The notes below the pieces were generated by a model. That model searched no databases. It was not told the origin of the DNA and worked only from the letters and a program-made list of their open reading frames with translations. Shown in pieces: positions 46,221 to 54,921 of a DNA stretch of 64,000 nt; positions within the stretch are counted from its first letter, which is position 1; each line of letters begins with the position of its first letter. The stretch covers positions 1 to 64,000 of the forward strand of contig CADAOO010000001.1 of the NCBI GenBank assembly GCA_902789505.1. The letters run 5' to 3'. This DNA is from an uncultured Methanobrevibacter sp. (lineage in GTDB: Archaea; Methanobacteriota; Methanobacteria; Methanobacteriales; Methanobacteriaceae). A program made the position numbers and the translations under genes.

Positions 46221-48053
46221 TTATTTTTTTATTCTGATCACTGCTTCTTTGAAGAAATCAGGTATTAAAGACCTGTACATTGGGCTATTGAACAGCATAT
46301 TAATGTCGCTGTCAATAATGTATGTGTAACATGAGTCATCTTCAGCTCTCATTCCACGACCATATGCTTGCATAAGGGTCATTACTGTTTTATAGGCATA
46401 CCACTTTTTATCACGTTTCATTCTCATGTTTACCTGCTTGTCGCCAAGATACGGGAATGGAATCTTGTAAATTATCTGAAATCTGCACTTATCATACGGC
46501 AAATCAACGCCTTCGCTCATGGACGGTGAAACCAAAACCAGAGGATTTTCATCCTTTTCAAAGAAATTCAAAATTTGTTCCCTATTTTGTGAAGTATGGG
46601 AAACAAGTCTTGAGTTATTTAGATTTCTTGTAATGTACTGCTGGCATTTATAACTGTGAGTGTGAATCAATCCCTTATCGCCTTCATGCTTTTTCAAAAT
46701 CTCCTGCAGGATTGGAATTGTCTTAGGAGCTGTATTTTTAATCCTGTTTGCAGACATTTTTCCGGCCAAGTCAAGAATAATCGGCCTTTTTTCTTTTGTA
46801 AATGGACTGTCCACCTTGATATGGTAAACTTCAGCAGGGTTTAAACCCAGCCACTTTGAAAACATTTTATGGGAAAGAATTGTTGCACTCATAAATATTA
46901 CAACATCCCCGTATTTCAACAGGTTATCCTTTGCGTAATGATGAACCCTCAGCGGCTTGAATGTGACTCCGACATTTTCATCTGTGTCAATAACCCAGTT
47001 TCTAGGTTCCTTTTCAAGATTATCCCTGAGAGTTTTCAATCTATAGATTGTTGATCTGATTCTATCAGCCTTATTTTTAGGCACTTCCTTTAAATTAATG
47101 TCTTCATAACTATCACAAATAGCTTCAATTTCCATTTTCCAGTCTTCAAGTTCTCCATCCTTTAAAGTTTGCGGAGATATGGCCTTGCTGATATCTTTTT
47201 CCAGGGTCCTGTTGTATAATGTGACCTCCATTGTTGACATTAGCTTGTTTTCAATGTTATGAGCCTCATCCAAAATCAATAAAGAGCGGGTTCCGAAATG
47301 TTTTACGTAATTCAGCTCAACAATCGCATAATCATAATTCATTAAAGTAATCGGAGAGTTTATTGCATTTGCCTTCTGGTTCCAGTAATGGCAGTGCTCG
47401 TGTGACTGGTAAAAAACTGTCCCTCCGAATGAATCTTCAAAAGCCAGTTCCGCATCAAGTGTGGGATTTTTAGCAACACCATAAAGACAGGAGAAGTTGC
47501 TGTTGGTAGGTGTTGTTTTACAAGCACCCATATCACAGGTAGTTTCCAGATTATCATGCAAACAGGCAAAATTGCCTCTCCCCTTGACTAACGGAAAATC
47601 AAACTCATCAGAGTACTGGGATTGCAGCTGTTTTGTCATTGTCAAAATATATGCTGATTCATACATTTTGGCAAGAGTGGTGGCAATGGCGGATTTGCCA
47701 GTACCCGTACCAGCCTCCAATACGATATATTTAAATCCTTTCCTTATGGCATCGTTAATATCCTGAATAATATCCAATTGGCCCAATCTAGGTTTTTCAA
47801 AAGGGAAATTTTCAATAATATCCCCATCTATATGAGGGTACAGTTCCTTTAGATATGCTGAGGTTCCCTCATCCAGTTTATGATTGTCAACAGAATAAAC
47901 CTCTGGAATTTCATCATCCAAAACTGATGAAGTAATTTTCTTGGAAAAACTAAATAAATTAGTTGGACCTTCAGATTTCTTTTTAGCGCTTTTTTTACAG
48001 GTACAATTGCTTTTAAGCATACCACAATTTGGACAAAAAATAGAATTAGACAT
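46221..48053 (-). CDS. Rad3/DinG-type ATP-dependent DNA helicase
   Basis: The 610-residue superfamily 2 helicase of the XPD/DinG group has an N-terminal zinc knuckle (CPNCGMLKSNCTC). Walker A is LEAGTGTGKSAIATTLA at about 113-129. A Fe-S-domain-like cysteine cluster follows (FACLHDNLETTCDMGACK...CLYG, about 160-190), then LILDEAHNIE (DEAH box, about 258-267), SATILSHKMF, LVSPSMSEGVDLPYD and the motif VI-type QAYGRGMRAEDD. It acts in DNA repair or R-loop/G4 unwinding. It is a single gene, ending against tRNA-Arg. Confidence 0.93.
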   Translation of the reverse strand: MSNSIFCPNCGMLKSNCTCKKSAKKKSEGPTNLFSFSKKITSSVLDDEIPEVYSVDNHKLDEGTSAYLKELYPHIDGDIIENFPFEKPRLGQLDIIQDINDAIRKGFKYIVLEAGTGTGKSAIATTLAKMYESAYILTMTKQLQSQYSDEFDFPLVKGRGNFACLHDNLETTCDMGACKTTPTNSNFSCLYGVAKNPTLDAELAFEDSFGGTVFYQSHEHCHYWNQKANAINSPITLMNYDYAIVELNYVKHFGTRSLLILDEAHNIENKLMSTMEVTLYNRTLEKDISKAISPQTLKDGELEDWKMEIEAICDSYEDINLKEVPKNKADRIRSTIYRLKTLRDNLEKEPRNWVIDTDENVGVTFKPLRVHHYAKDNLLKYGDVVIFMSATILSHKMFSKWLGLNPAEVYHIKVDSPFTKEKRPIILDLAGKMSANRIKNTAPKTIPILQEILKKHEGDKGLIHTHSYKCQQYITRNLNNSRLVSHTSQNREQILNFFEKDENPLVLVSPSMSEGVDLPYDKCRFQIIYKIPFPYLGDKQVNMRMKRDKKWYAYKTVMTLMQAYGRGMRAEDDSCYTYIIDSDINMLFNSPMYRSLIPDFFKEAVIRIKK

Positions 48054-48148
48054 TAAGATTATATTAGTTGATATACTATAAATAAATTATAGGAAGAGCA
48101 TTTGAAAAATAAAAATCAAATTGAATAACTCTAAACAAAAGTGATTAT

Positions 48149-48853
48149 ATGAAAGAAAAAGGAAAATTGATTGGAATTGGTGTTGGACCCGGAGATACTG
48201 AATTACTTACTTTGAAAGCAGCTAGAATTTTAGAGACCGTTCCGGTAATATTTTCACCAAAATCATCAAAAGAAAAAGAAAGTATTGCATTATCCATTGT
48301 TAGGCCAATTCTTGAAAAAAGAAGCGATTACAAAAGACTAATGATTGTGGCACCGATATTTCCAATGATTGAAGATAAAGATGAACTTGAAAAAGTCTGG
48401 ACCAGTGCATCAGAGATGATTGCCCAATACTTAGACAGCGGAAGAGATGTGGCCTTCATAACCCTTGGAGACAGTTCAATATTCAGCACATACTCATATG
48501 TGCAAAAAAAATTAATCGGCAAATACGAAATTGAAACAGTTCCGGGCATCACATCATTTACTGCATGTGCCGCCGCTAAAAATGAAGCGCTTGTGGAGCA
48601 AAACGAAATTTTAACAATCGTGCCTAAAATTGATGACAGACTAAATAACGTATTGGATACCAGCGACTCAATCGTATTGATGAAAGCTTCCAGAAACACT
48701 ACCGAGCTAGAAGCAACAATTGAAGAGAAGAACAGACCTAAAGAAATCTATTCCGTTCAAAACTGCACCAGGGAAAATGAAAAAATAATTGAAGGATTTT
48801 CAAACGAAAAACCTTATTTGACAACTACAGTTATAAAATTCAAGGATGATTAA
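48149..48853 (+). CDS. cbiL: Cobalt-factor II C20-methyltransferase
   Basis: This SAM-dependent methyltransferase of corrin synthesis adds the C20 methyl group on the anaerobic cobalamin route. The tetrapyrrole-methylase pattern starts with GKLIGIGVGPGDTELLTLKAARIL. ITLGDSSIFSTYSYV lies at about 110-124, VPGITSFTACAAAKNEAL at about 136-153, and YSVQNCTRENEKI near the end. The 234-residue length is normal. The last 4 nt overlap the end of the converging regulator. Confidence 0.94.
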   Translation: MKEKGKLIGIGVGPGDTELLTLKAARILETVPVIFSPKSSKEKESIALSIVRPILEKRSDYKRLMIVAPIFPMIEDKDELEKVWTSASEMIAQYLDSGRDVAFITLGDSSIFSTYSYVQKKLIGKYEIETVPGITSFTACAAAKNEALVEQNEILTIVPKIDDRLNNVLDTSDSIVLMKASRNTTELEATIEEKNRPKEIYSVQNCTRENEKIIEGFSNEKPYLTTTVIKFKDD

Positions 48854-49620
48854 TAATTTTTGATCGGTAAGGGCTCTACCTCAAAAACACATTTTTCATC
48901 ACCCATAGTGTAACATTGAGTTTCAATTACACTGACCGGCAATTTGAAGTATTCAGTAAATAATGCTTCAAAAATTCCGGTATCCAAAAAACATGCAGGT
49001 TTTCCAGTCTTTGGGAGCAATTCACATTCAAAGCAATCGAAGGTTGTAATTTTAATGATTTGACCTAACTCGAATGTAATCCTGCCTAAACCTTTAGTTT
49101 CCCAAAACCTTGTGATATTTTGAATAAAAATATCCAAATCATCATCATAAAGTTTGCCGAAAATGGATTTGCCTATGCTGTTTCCGGTGGATTGTAAAAT
49201 TGGATCTATGTTTATTCCTTCCTGAATAAGCATGGATTTCAAGGTATGGAACAGCAATGTTGAAAATTCCGCATCATCATCAACAAGATTCTCAATAAGA
49301 TAGTCTGCCTGGGTTTCCTTAATCTCTTTTGGTTCTGTGCTGTTTACAGAACCCAGATATTTTGAATTTAAATAAAATATCTTTTTTCTGTTATCGACAG
49401 GGTGAACTCTATATGATATGATTCCACTTTCTCTTAAACTTTTTAAATGAACTGAAACTGTAGATTTTGATTTACCAGTATTACTGACAATTTCATCAAA
49501 TTCCATATCACTATCCCTGAGCATCTCCAAAATAGTGAGTTTCACCGGACTTTTGATTACATTGACGCCAATATTTTCATTAAAATTAGAAAAAATTTGG
49601 ATTGGTTTTCCTTCCTTCAT
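48850..49620 (-). CDS. msvR: MsvR-like redox regulator (HTH plus V4R domain)
   Basis: The protein has 256 residues. The N-terminal ArsR-like winged helix is at about 20-85 (SPVKLTILEMLRDSDMEFDEIVSNTGKSKSTVSVHLKSLRESGIISYRV). The C-terminal V4R domain has cysteines FDCFECELL, KPACFLDTG and ETQCYTMGDEKC. This domain order is that of MsvR, a methanogen-specific repressor whose cysteines sense oxidation and which controls oxygen-stress genes. The start is ATG 49620 with GGGGGATACC upstream. Two MsvR-type boxes lie upstream and one at nrdD, so autoregulation and nrdD control are inferred. Confidence 0.85.
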   Translation of the reverse strand: MKEGKPIQIFSNFNENIGVNVIKSPVKLTILEMLRDSDMEFDEIVSNTGKSKSTVSVHLKSLRESGIISYRVHPVDNRKKIFYLNSKYLGSVNSTEPKEIKETQADYLIENLVDDDAEFSTLLFHTLKSMLIQEGINIDPILQSTGNSIGKSIFGKLYDDDLDIFIQNITRFWETKGLGRITFELGQIIKITTFDCFECELLPKTGKPACFLDTGIFEALFTEYFKLPVSVIETQCYTMGDEKCVFEVEPLPIKNY

Positions 49621-49751
49621 GGTATCCCCCTTTTATAAAGTTATATTTAAAAACATTAGTTAATAAAGATATCTAAAATGTATAAATTAGAACAATATTT
49701 TAAAAAATTATAAAAATACTGAACAATGTAAATAAATAAAAAAATAAAAAC

Positions 49752-49798
49752 ACGAACTGTTCGTATATAACAAGTAAAATAGTTCGTATGCTTACGAT
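49752..49798 (-). promoter_or_regulatory. msvR: Two MsvR-type boxes upstream of the regulator gene
   Basis: 49783-49798 reads TTCGTA-TGCT-TACGAT, one mismatch from TTCGTA-N4-TACGAA. 49752-49764 is ACGAACTGTTCGT, a perfect palindrome around one base and a variant of the same half-sites. On the minus strand a TATA-like TTATATAC (49771-49764) touches the second box and TTATATTATG lies just beyond the first. The layout suits self-repression. Confidence 0.6.
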
Positions 49799-50104
49799 TT
49801 TAAACTGATAAAACATAATATAACTATTCATAAAAATAGAAAAATAATATCCTATCAGATAAAAATCAATAAGAAAATGAAAAGAGAAAATAATGCAGAT
49901 AATGATTTTTTTAATTTGAATAACTGTGTAACAAAAAAATGCCGAATGACCATGAATTTTTTAAAAAAAATAATAATGGTTAAAATATCTTTAATTAAAA
50001 ACAGAAAAAAAATAGCTATTAAAGATAAAGAGACTAACTTCAATAGCTATTGTAGACAGTGAAAGAAACCTATATTATACATATAAATTTCGTTTTTTTT
50101 GTTA

Positions 50105-50330
50105 ATTAATTCTATATCGATGGAGAAAATAATAACTACAAATCGTTGTGCTACCAATTCAATAGTTATCGGCTAATGATGATTTATCAACATAGAATAT
50201 AATTAATTTGAAAAATAATCAAATATTCTCTATTCAATTATCTTTCTAACATCAGTAACGTATCACTAATCTTAGAAAGATAATTTAGAAGGGAAGAATA
50301 GTTATTAAATAATAACTATTCAAACTTCAT
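50105..50330 (+). ncRNA. Candidate structured RNA, copy A
   Basis: Hairpin 1 is a perfect 14-bp stem (50236-50249 with 50272-50285; core CTTTCTAA/TTAGAAAG) with a 22-nt loop. Hairpin 2 is a perfect 11-bp stem (50296-50306 with 50311-50321). Upstream, ATAACTA and TAGTTAT around 50131-50168 can pair. A TATA-like ACATATAAAT lies at about 50078-50087. The same core and loop length occur in copy B at 54150-54187, followed at a similar distance by a second hairpin of different sequence. The strand is not certain: read on the minus strand, hairpin 2 could instead terminate the mvhD operon. Confidence 0.4.
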
Positions 50331-50353
50331 GGCTAGATATTTTTCATATATGA

Positions 50354-50755
50354 TTATAATTCTAACGGACCCAAATCAACTAAAGTCTTATGAAATTCCT
50401 CCATTGTTCTTTGGAATTTTTCACCTTCAGATGCTGAAATCCATTCATGACGGAACCTTTCTTTTTCAATTCCGAATTCCTCTAAAATGTCTTCAACGAT
50501 TTTTGATCTTCTGGACCATTTGTAGTTACCTGCATCATAATGACAATCGCCAATATGGCAACCGCCTACAAATACCCCGTCGGCACCTTCCTGGAATGCT
50601 TTGAAAATCATTGAAGGGTTGATTCTTCCAGAGCACATCACACGGATAATTCTGATGTTTGGTGAATATTGCATACGTGCAGTTCCTGCAGTATCAGCAC
50701 CACCATAACAACACCAGTTACATAATAAACCTACGATTTTTAAATCATCTGCCAT
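50354..50755 (-). CDS. mvhD: MvhD-family [2Fe-2S] electron-transfer subunit
   Basis: The 133-residue MvhD/VhuD family protein passes electrons from a hydrogenase or formate dehydrogenase to HdrA of heterodisulfide reductase. Five conserved cysteines appear: [18 protein letters not shown] and [13 protein letters not shown] 50755 follows GAGGTGGTTTG. It overlaps the FdhB-like gene before it, so the two are coupled. No hydrogenase genes are nearby. The partner is therefore likely the FdhB-like protein, which would connect F420 or another donor to Hdr. Confidence 0.92.
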   Translation of the reverse strand: MADDLKIVGLLCNWCCYGGADTAGTARMQYSPNIRIIRVMCSGRINPSMIFKAFQEGADGVFVGGCHIGDCHYDAGNYKWSRRSKIVEDILEEFGIEKERFRHEWISASEGEKFQRTMEEFHKTLVDLGPLEL

Positions 50756-50766
50756 CAAACCACCTC

Positions 50767-51906
50767 TCATAATTCTGTTTTTTCTGGACTGTATAATGGA
50801 GGTTTTATATCATCTGAAACTCCAGCTACATAACCAGTTCTATTGAAGTATTTTTTCTGTAATTTGTCAAAGATTAATGAAACAGGAATGTCCATTGGAC
50901 ATACGTCATCACATTGTCCGCAGTCCACACAGCTGAAACTCATGTGTGATAATCTTACTCCTTGGAATGCGATTGGAGTTGGCGGAACTGTTGTTTCATC
51001 TTTGAAGTATGGCTTGTTTAATTCACAGTTTTCAAAGCACCAACATATTGGACAGACATCACGGCATGCATAACAGCTAATGCAACGATTCCATTCATCC
51101 ATTTCGCTCACAGTAGGATAAGTTGCATCCTGAACCTTTTTGGCCATCTTAATCATAATGCCTTCGACTTTCTCTCTTCCGTCGATTGCTCCTTGAGCGG
51201 GATTTTTAGTTTCAAGAATTCCTGCTTTTCTAGCGCCATCTATTAATTCCTGACCTTTTTCATCGTTGATTTCGATGAATGTCCATCCATCTTCAGCTCC
51301 CCAGTTTCCACATGCTATGTTTGCTTTTCTTGGGATTTTCACATCACATCTTTGACAGTTGTTACGACGACCGTATCCTTCTTCTTCAAGGTCGTGGATT
51401 TTCACTGCTTCTTCGGAACCGTCTGCAAGTTCAATGATGAATTTACCTTTGTCAATTTCTTCACTTACAACATCATCAGGATCAGCTTCATAGAACAGGT
51501 CAATCATTTTCCTACCGCTTACAGGAGATACTGTTCCTCCGCAATTCAAACCAATCATGTAAATGTTGTCTTTATTGATTTTATGTCGGGTTATTAATTC
51601 TTCTACAGCTCTCATATCACATGGTTTGACTGTAATTGCTACTTTTTTATCAAATAAGTATTTCTGAACAAGGTCCCCAATCATTGTTGGGGCGCAATGG
51701 TAAGATCCGGCTGTCTTTATTAAATCCTCAGAATCTGTGATGAATGTTGGTGTTGCATCATATACATCATCTTGAGGGCTTAACACTAAAACTCCATCGA
51801 CTATCTCTTCATCAAGCAAATATTTTAGAATACTTGTAACAGCTCCCCCGCATTCGCCCGCACTGAGAATATCATCGTTTTGGGATTTTGCTAAAACATA
51901 ACTCAT
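50767..51906 (-). CDS. FdhB/FrhB-family F420-linked iron-sulfur protein
   Basis: The 379-residue protein has the F420-hydrogenase/dehydrogenase beta architecture: [26 protein letters not shown] at the start, the cofactor region [18 protein letters not shown], and [11 protein letters not shown]-terminally there are two ferredoxin-type clusters ([16 protein letters not shown] and [16 protein letters not shown]). The family exchanges electrons with F420 through FAD. The start at ATG 51906 has AGTGAT upstream; a GTG at 51915 overlaps the previous stop. It sits between the FdhA-like gene and mvhD, so it is the central electron carrier of this module. Confidence 0.9.
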   Translation of the reverse strand: MSYVLAKSQNDDILSAGECGGAVTSILKYLLDEEIVDGVLVLSPQDDVYDATPTFITDSEDLIKTAGSYHCAPTMIGDLVQKYLFDKKVAITVKPCDMRAVEELITRHKINKDNIYMIGLNCGGTVSPVSGRKMIDLFYEADPDDVVSEEIDKGKFIIELADGSEEAVKIHDLEEEGYGRRNNCQRCDVKIPRKANIACGNWGAEDGWTFIEINDEKGQELIDGARKAGILETKNPAQGAIDGREKVEGIMIKMAKKVQDATYPTVSEMDEWNRCISCYACRDVCPICWCFENCELNKPYFKDETTVPPTPIAFQGVRLSHMSFSCVDCGQCDDVCPMDIPVSLIFDKLQKKYFNRTGYVAGVSDDIKPPLYSPEKTEL

Positions 51907-51914
51907 ATAAATCA

Positions 51915-52949
51915 CTATCCGTTTAATTTTTCAATTATCTCAATTTCACTCAAAAGGTCTGATTCGACTGCAGTAGTGAAAGTTTGGGTTTCACCCATTG
52001 CATTCACAAATGATCCGTCTTTTTCAAGCCATGTTTTAGTTGGAACAACAATGTCTGAAATTTCAGTTGTTTTGTTTGAACATGGAGCGAAACTGATAAT
52101 TTTTGATATTTTTCCAAAATCAAAGTCTAATTCATCAGCAATATCATCATTAAATACCAATAAAACCTTGGTATTATCCAATAATTCTAACATTTCATCT
52201 AATGATTTGGCTTCCATGATGTCTAAAATACCTTTAGAGTTTGATTTGCTGAATACAGGCAAACATTTACAATTTAATGCATCGATTTTATCCAAGTCAT
52301 CTTGGGAATCAACATAATTAAACACAATAACTGAATCATCATCAATATTTCCCTTATTATCCTCTAAAAATTCTTGAACTGTGGAATTAGATGTTTCATC
52401 AGCAATATTAAATGTGACTGACTTTTCGGCTTTTCCCAGTGCATAAATTTTTGCGCCATTTTGTTTTGCATGGACTATTCTTCTTCCGATTAATGGATTT
52501 TCATACAACAAGTCTCCAATTACAAAAACTTTACTTGCGCCTGCAACTTCATCATATGAAGCAACATCACCAAAATCCTTCAAGTTATCTGCATAAAAAG
52601 CAATATTATAATTTTTAGATTCTCCAAATTCTTTTATTGCTTGAATTTCTTCAATATTATCATTACCAGAACAGATTATAGTTACAGTAGAATTATCAGC
52701 AGAGTTTAATTCTTTTGATACTTCTTCAACTGCTTTTTCAATGTCTACTTCTGATTTTGACACAATTGCCTTTTCAAATTTCTTTTGATAACATTCAATT
52801 GATTTCCTTCCATTTGAACAATTTTTTCCAGCATTTACTGGATGTTTTTTATATGGAAAGGTTCCCACAATTTCTCCATCGTTTATAATAACATTAAGTC
52901 CACATCCAACACTACATGAAGGACATAATGTGTGCTTAATCTCCAACAT
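51915..52949 (-). CDS. Truncated FdhA-like molybdopterin-oxidoreductase homologue
   Basis: The protein has 344 residues, about half the usual FdhA length. The N-terminus HTLCPSCSVGCGLNVIIND...HPVNAGKNCSNG is close to FdhA at the window start and keeps the four cluster cysteines. The middle retains part of the Mo-domain fold (GASKVFVIGDLLYENPLIGRRIVHA) and the ending ISDIVVPTKTWLEKDGSFVNAMGETQTF resembles the conserved EkxGTfxNxEGRxQ motif. The segment with the catalytic SeCys/Cys is missing, so formate oxidation is unlikely. The start at ATG 52949 has GGTGAT 7 nt upstream. It may be a structural or electron-relay subunit with FdhB-like and MvhD. Confidence 0.85.
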   Translation of the reverse strand: MLEIKHTLCPSCSVGCGLNVIINDGEIVGTFPYKKHPVNAGKNCSNGRKSIECYQKKFEKAIVSKSEVDIEKAVEEVSKELNSADNSTVTIICSGNDNIEEIQAIKEFGESKNYNIAFYADNLKDFGDVASYDEVAGASKVFVIGDLLYENPLIGRRIVHAKQNGAKIYALGKAEKSVTFNIADETSNSTVQEFLEDNKGNIDDDSVIVFNYVDSQDDLDKIDALNCKCLPVFSKSNSKGILDIMEAKSLDEMLELLDNTKVLLVFNDDIADELDFDFGKISKIISFAPCSNKTTEISDIVVPTKTWLEKDGSFVNAMGETQTFTTAVESDLLSEIEIIEKLNG

Positions 52950-52965
52950 ATATACATCACCACAA

Positions 52966-53328
52966 TTAGTTATAGAGAGTATTAGGGGTATTTTCACCGT
53001 TTAAGTTTGAATATTCTTTCTTTGATAAAATATGAACAGAATCACGTGTTATAGAAATCATATCCATTAGAACATTACATGCATGATGAAAGATTATCTG
53101 GGAAACATCTTCCTGAACGAATTCCTCAAATAAATCCAATAGTATAATCCCCTCAACTTTAAAATTTAGATCAAAATTTCCAGATGATTTCAGTACAATG
53201 TTGAAATTTATTTTGTCTTGATTTGTATTGGTATACTCAACAAACCAATCGATATCCAAATTTAAATTTGAATTTTTAGGATTTGAATCATCTCTAATCA
53301 ATCCAATTTTCTGCATATAAATTTCCAT
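52966..53328 (-). CDS. Conserved-looking protein of unknown function, first gene of the fdhA-like operon
   Basis: The protein has 120 residues and no recognised family. The pattern IDWFVEYTNTNQDKINFNIVLKSSGNFDLNFKVEGIILL and FVQEDVSQIIFHHACNVLMDMISITRDSVHI suggests a beta-rich sheet followed by helices, somewhat SecB-like in layout, though this is weak. ATG 53328 is preferred, preceded by GGGGAGTATT. It ends 16 nt before the FdhA-like start, so it is probably co-transcribed with that module. Confidence 0.6.
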   Translation of the reverse strand: MEIYMQKIGLIRDDSNPKNSNLNLDIDWFVEYTNTNQDKINFNIVLKSSGNFDLNFKVEGIILLDLFEEFVQEDVSQIIFHHACNVLMDMISITRDSVHILSKKEYSNLNGENTPNTLYN

Positions 53329-54921
53329 AATACTCCCCAACCAGTCAATAACAATTATATAATTAGGCACCGACAATAATCTGATTCTTCTTAGACTCTC
53401 AAAATATTAACAACATTATTAAACCAGTTGCCCAATTAAATAATTAATTATCCTTGGGAGTAATAATCATATAAATGTTTTTAAAGTATTAAGTTTGATA
53501 TTTAAGGTTAAATTTAAAAAATAAGCATTTATAAACGTTTAATTTTTAATAAATTAAGTGAAATTTTTGTAAATTAAATTTGCTAAATTAGTATTGAATT
53601 TTTTTAATTAAGTATTACTTTTTAAAAAATTGTAAAACTCCATAATTAGAGTTTAAATTAATAATAGATACATTTAGTTATCTTTAATTAGAAAAATCGA
53701 ATAATTATGTAATTATATGATAAAAATCTATCTCAAAAAAGAAATTTAACTTAATGTAAATTTTAACATTAAAATCTAATCGTAATACTTTTTTTAAAAT
53801 TATTACTACTTAAAAACATAAAAAATTATATAAAAGTATTACAATGCAAAAAATCTGTTTTAATTTTAAGGCGTATCAATTGTCAGATCCGTTAAAAAAT
53901 AACTTCAAATATTAATAATAGTTTATTATTATTTTATATAAACCTTGGTATCCTAATGAAAAAAAATGTTCATTAATACAACTCTTTAAATCTGCTGGAA
54001 AAGTAAAAAACTGCAATATAGTTATTAAAGTTTATGAACATACTTTAATAACCATAATACAACAAATAATCCAAAGGATAATGAATTATTTTAATAACTT
54101 TTTTAAGATACAAAATGACTTTAAGATAATTAAAAAGATTCTTAACTATCTTTCTAACATTATTATTATCACAATAATCTTAGAAAGGCAATAAAGATAG
54201 AGCAGTAAATAGCCCCCTACAGCTATTTACCGGAGTATATGACAAATTTCAAAATTGAGGTTTATCATATTAATTATCATGAGCATGATAATCTAATAAA
54301 TAATCACTAGTAATAACATATATAAAGCTTACTAAAGTAATACATCATAATTTACTTCAACCCGGACAATTTTTAGATAAATTTAAAAAATAATTAATTT
54401 TAATGAGATATATGAACAATAAAACTAAATACTCTTGATATGAATAAATTCAAATAATTAGTGTTGAATAATTATAATTTAAATCGAATATCACATGATT
54501 AAATAAATTCAAAAAATAAAAAATTAAATTAAATCAATTAGCAAAAAAACCCTCTAAAATTGAAACAAAATAATTTTAATGATTAAATTAATAAAATAAA
54601 TTATTACAATCAGATAATTTAAAAATAAAGTGATAAAATAACTATTTTAGATAAAAATAATAACAATATGTATAAATATTATATGCCAATAATACTTTAA
54701 AAAGTAAAATAAAATAAATCATTCATTCATTGAGATAAAACCATGAATAAAGCTTTATTCTATAAAAAATAAACCTAATGAATACCAATTAAATCAAATA
54801 GATAAAAAATTAGTTAAGTAATACTTTTTTTAAAAATAATACTATTAAAATTAATAAAAAATAAAAAATAATTATTACTAATATGTCAGGAAAATAAAAA
54901 GAAAAAATATCAAAAAATGCT
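53329..54921. other. 1.6-kb AT-rich gene desert
   Basis: No coding frame is credible here. It contains the copy-B hairpin element (about 53965-54235), the palindrome ATTATCATG-AG-CATGATAAT at 54273-54292, several AGTATTACTT-type motifs (about 53611, 53782, 53836) and TATA-like boxes at 53932-53942 and about 54318-54325. It separates the FdhA-like operon from hcgG, both on the minus strand. It is unusually long for this gene-dense window. Confidence 0.45.
53965..54235 (+). ncRNA. Candidate structured RNA, copy B
   Basis: A TATA-like TTTTATATAAA (about 53932-53942) precedes three hairpins. Hairpin 0 is GTTATTAAAGT (54021-54031) with ACTTTAATAAC (54042-54052). Hairpin 1 is CTTTCTAA (54150-54157) with TTAGAAAG (54180-54187) around a 22-nt loop. 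Hairpin 2 is GTAAATAGC (54205-54213) with GCTATTTAC (54222-54230). Hairpin 1 and its loop match copy A at 50242-50279 (all 16 stem bases and about 14 of 22 loop bases). Hairpin 2 keeps position but not sequence, as expected for a conserved RNA fold. An alternative pairing, CTATCTTT/AAAGATAG (54146/54193), is also possible. Confidence 0.42.

Larger units (their letters stand above)
49621..50353. other. AT-rich desert between msvR and mvhD
   Basis: This 733-bp region without convincing coding frames lies between two minus-strand genes. It holds the MsvR-type boxes (49752-49798), two copies of the palindrome AATAGCTATT (50011-50020 and 50042-50051), and the multi-hairpin element at about 50105-50330. 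A short lysine-rich frame at 49877-50062 lacks a ribosome site and is not accepted as a gene. Confidence 0.4.

Noticed and set aside
46221-46230. Possible read-through of the helicase gene into tRNA-Arg
   Set aside because: The helicase ends at its stop 1 nt from the tRNA and the tRNA is on the opposite strand with complete ends; close packing is enough explanation.
49877-50062. Short lysine/asparagine-rich frame upstream of copy A
   Set aside because: It has no ribosome site and the composition is that of random AT-rich DNA. It also overlaps repeated AATAGCTATT palindromes.
53965-54235. RNase P or SRP RNA identity for the hairpin element
   Set aside because: The universally conserved RNase P core sequences and the SRP GGNAR-type motif are absent.
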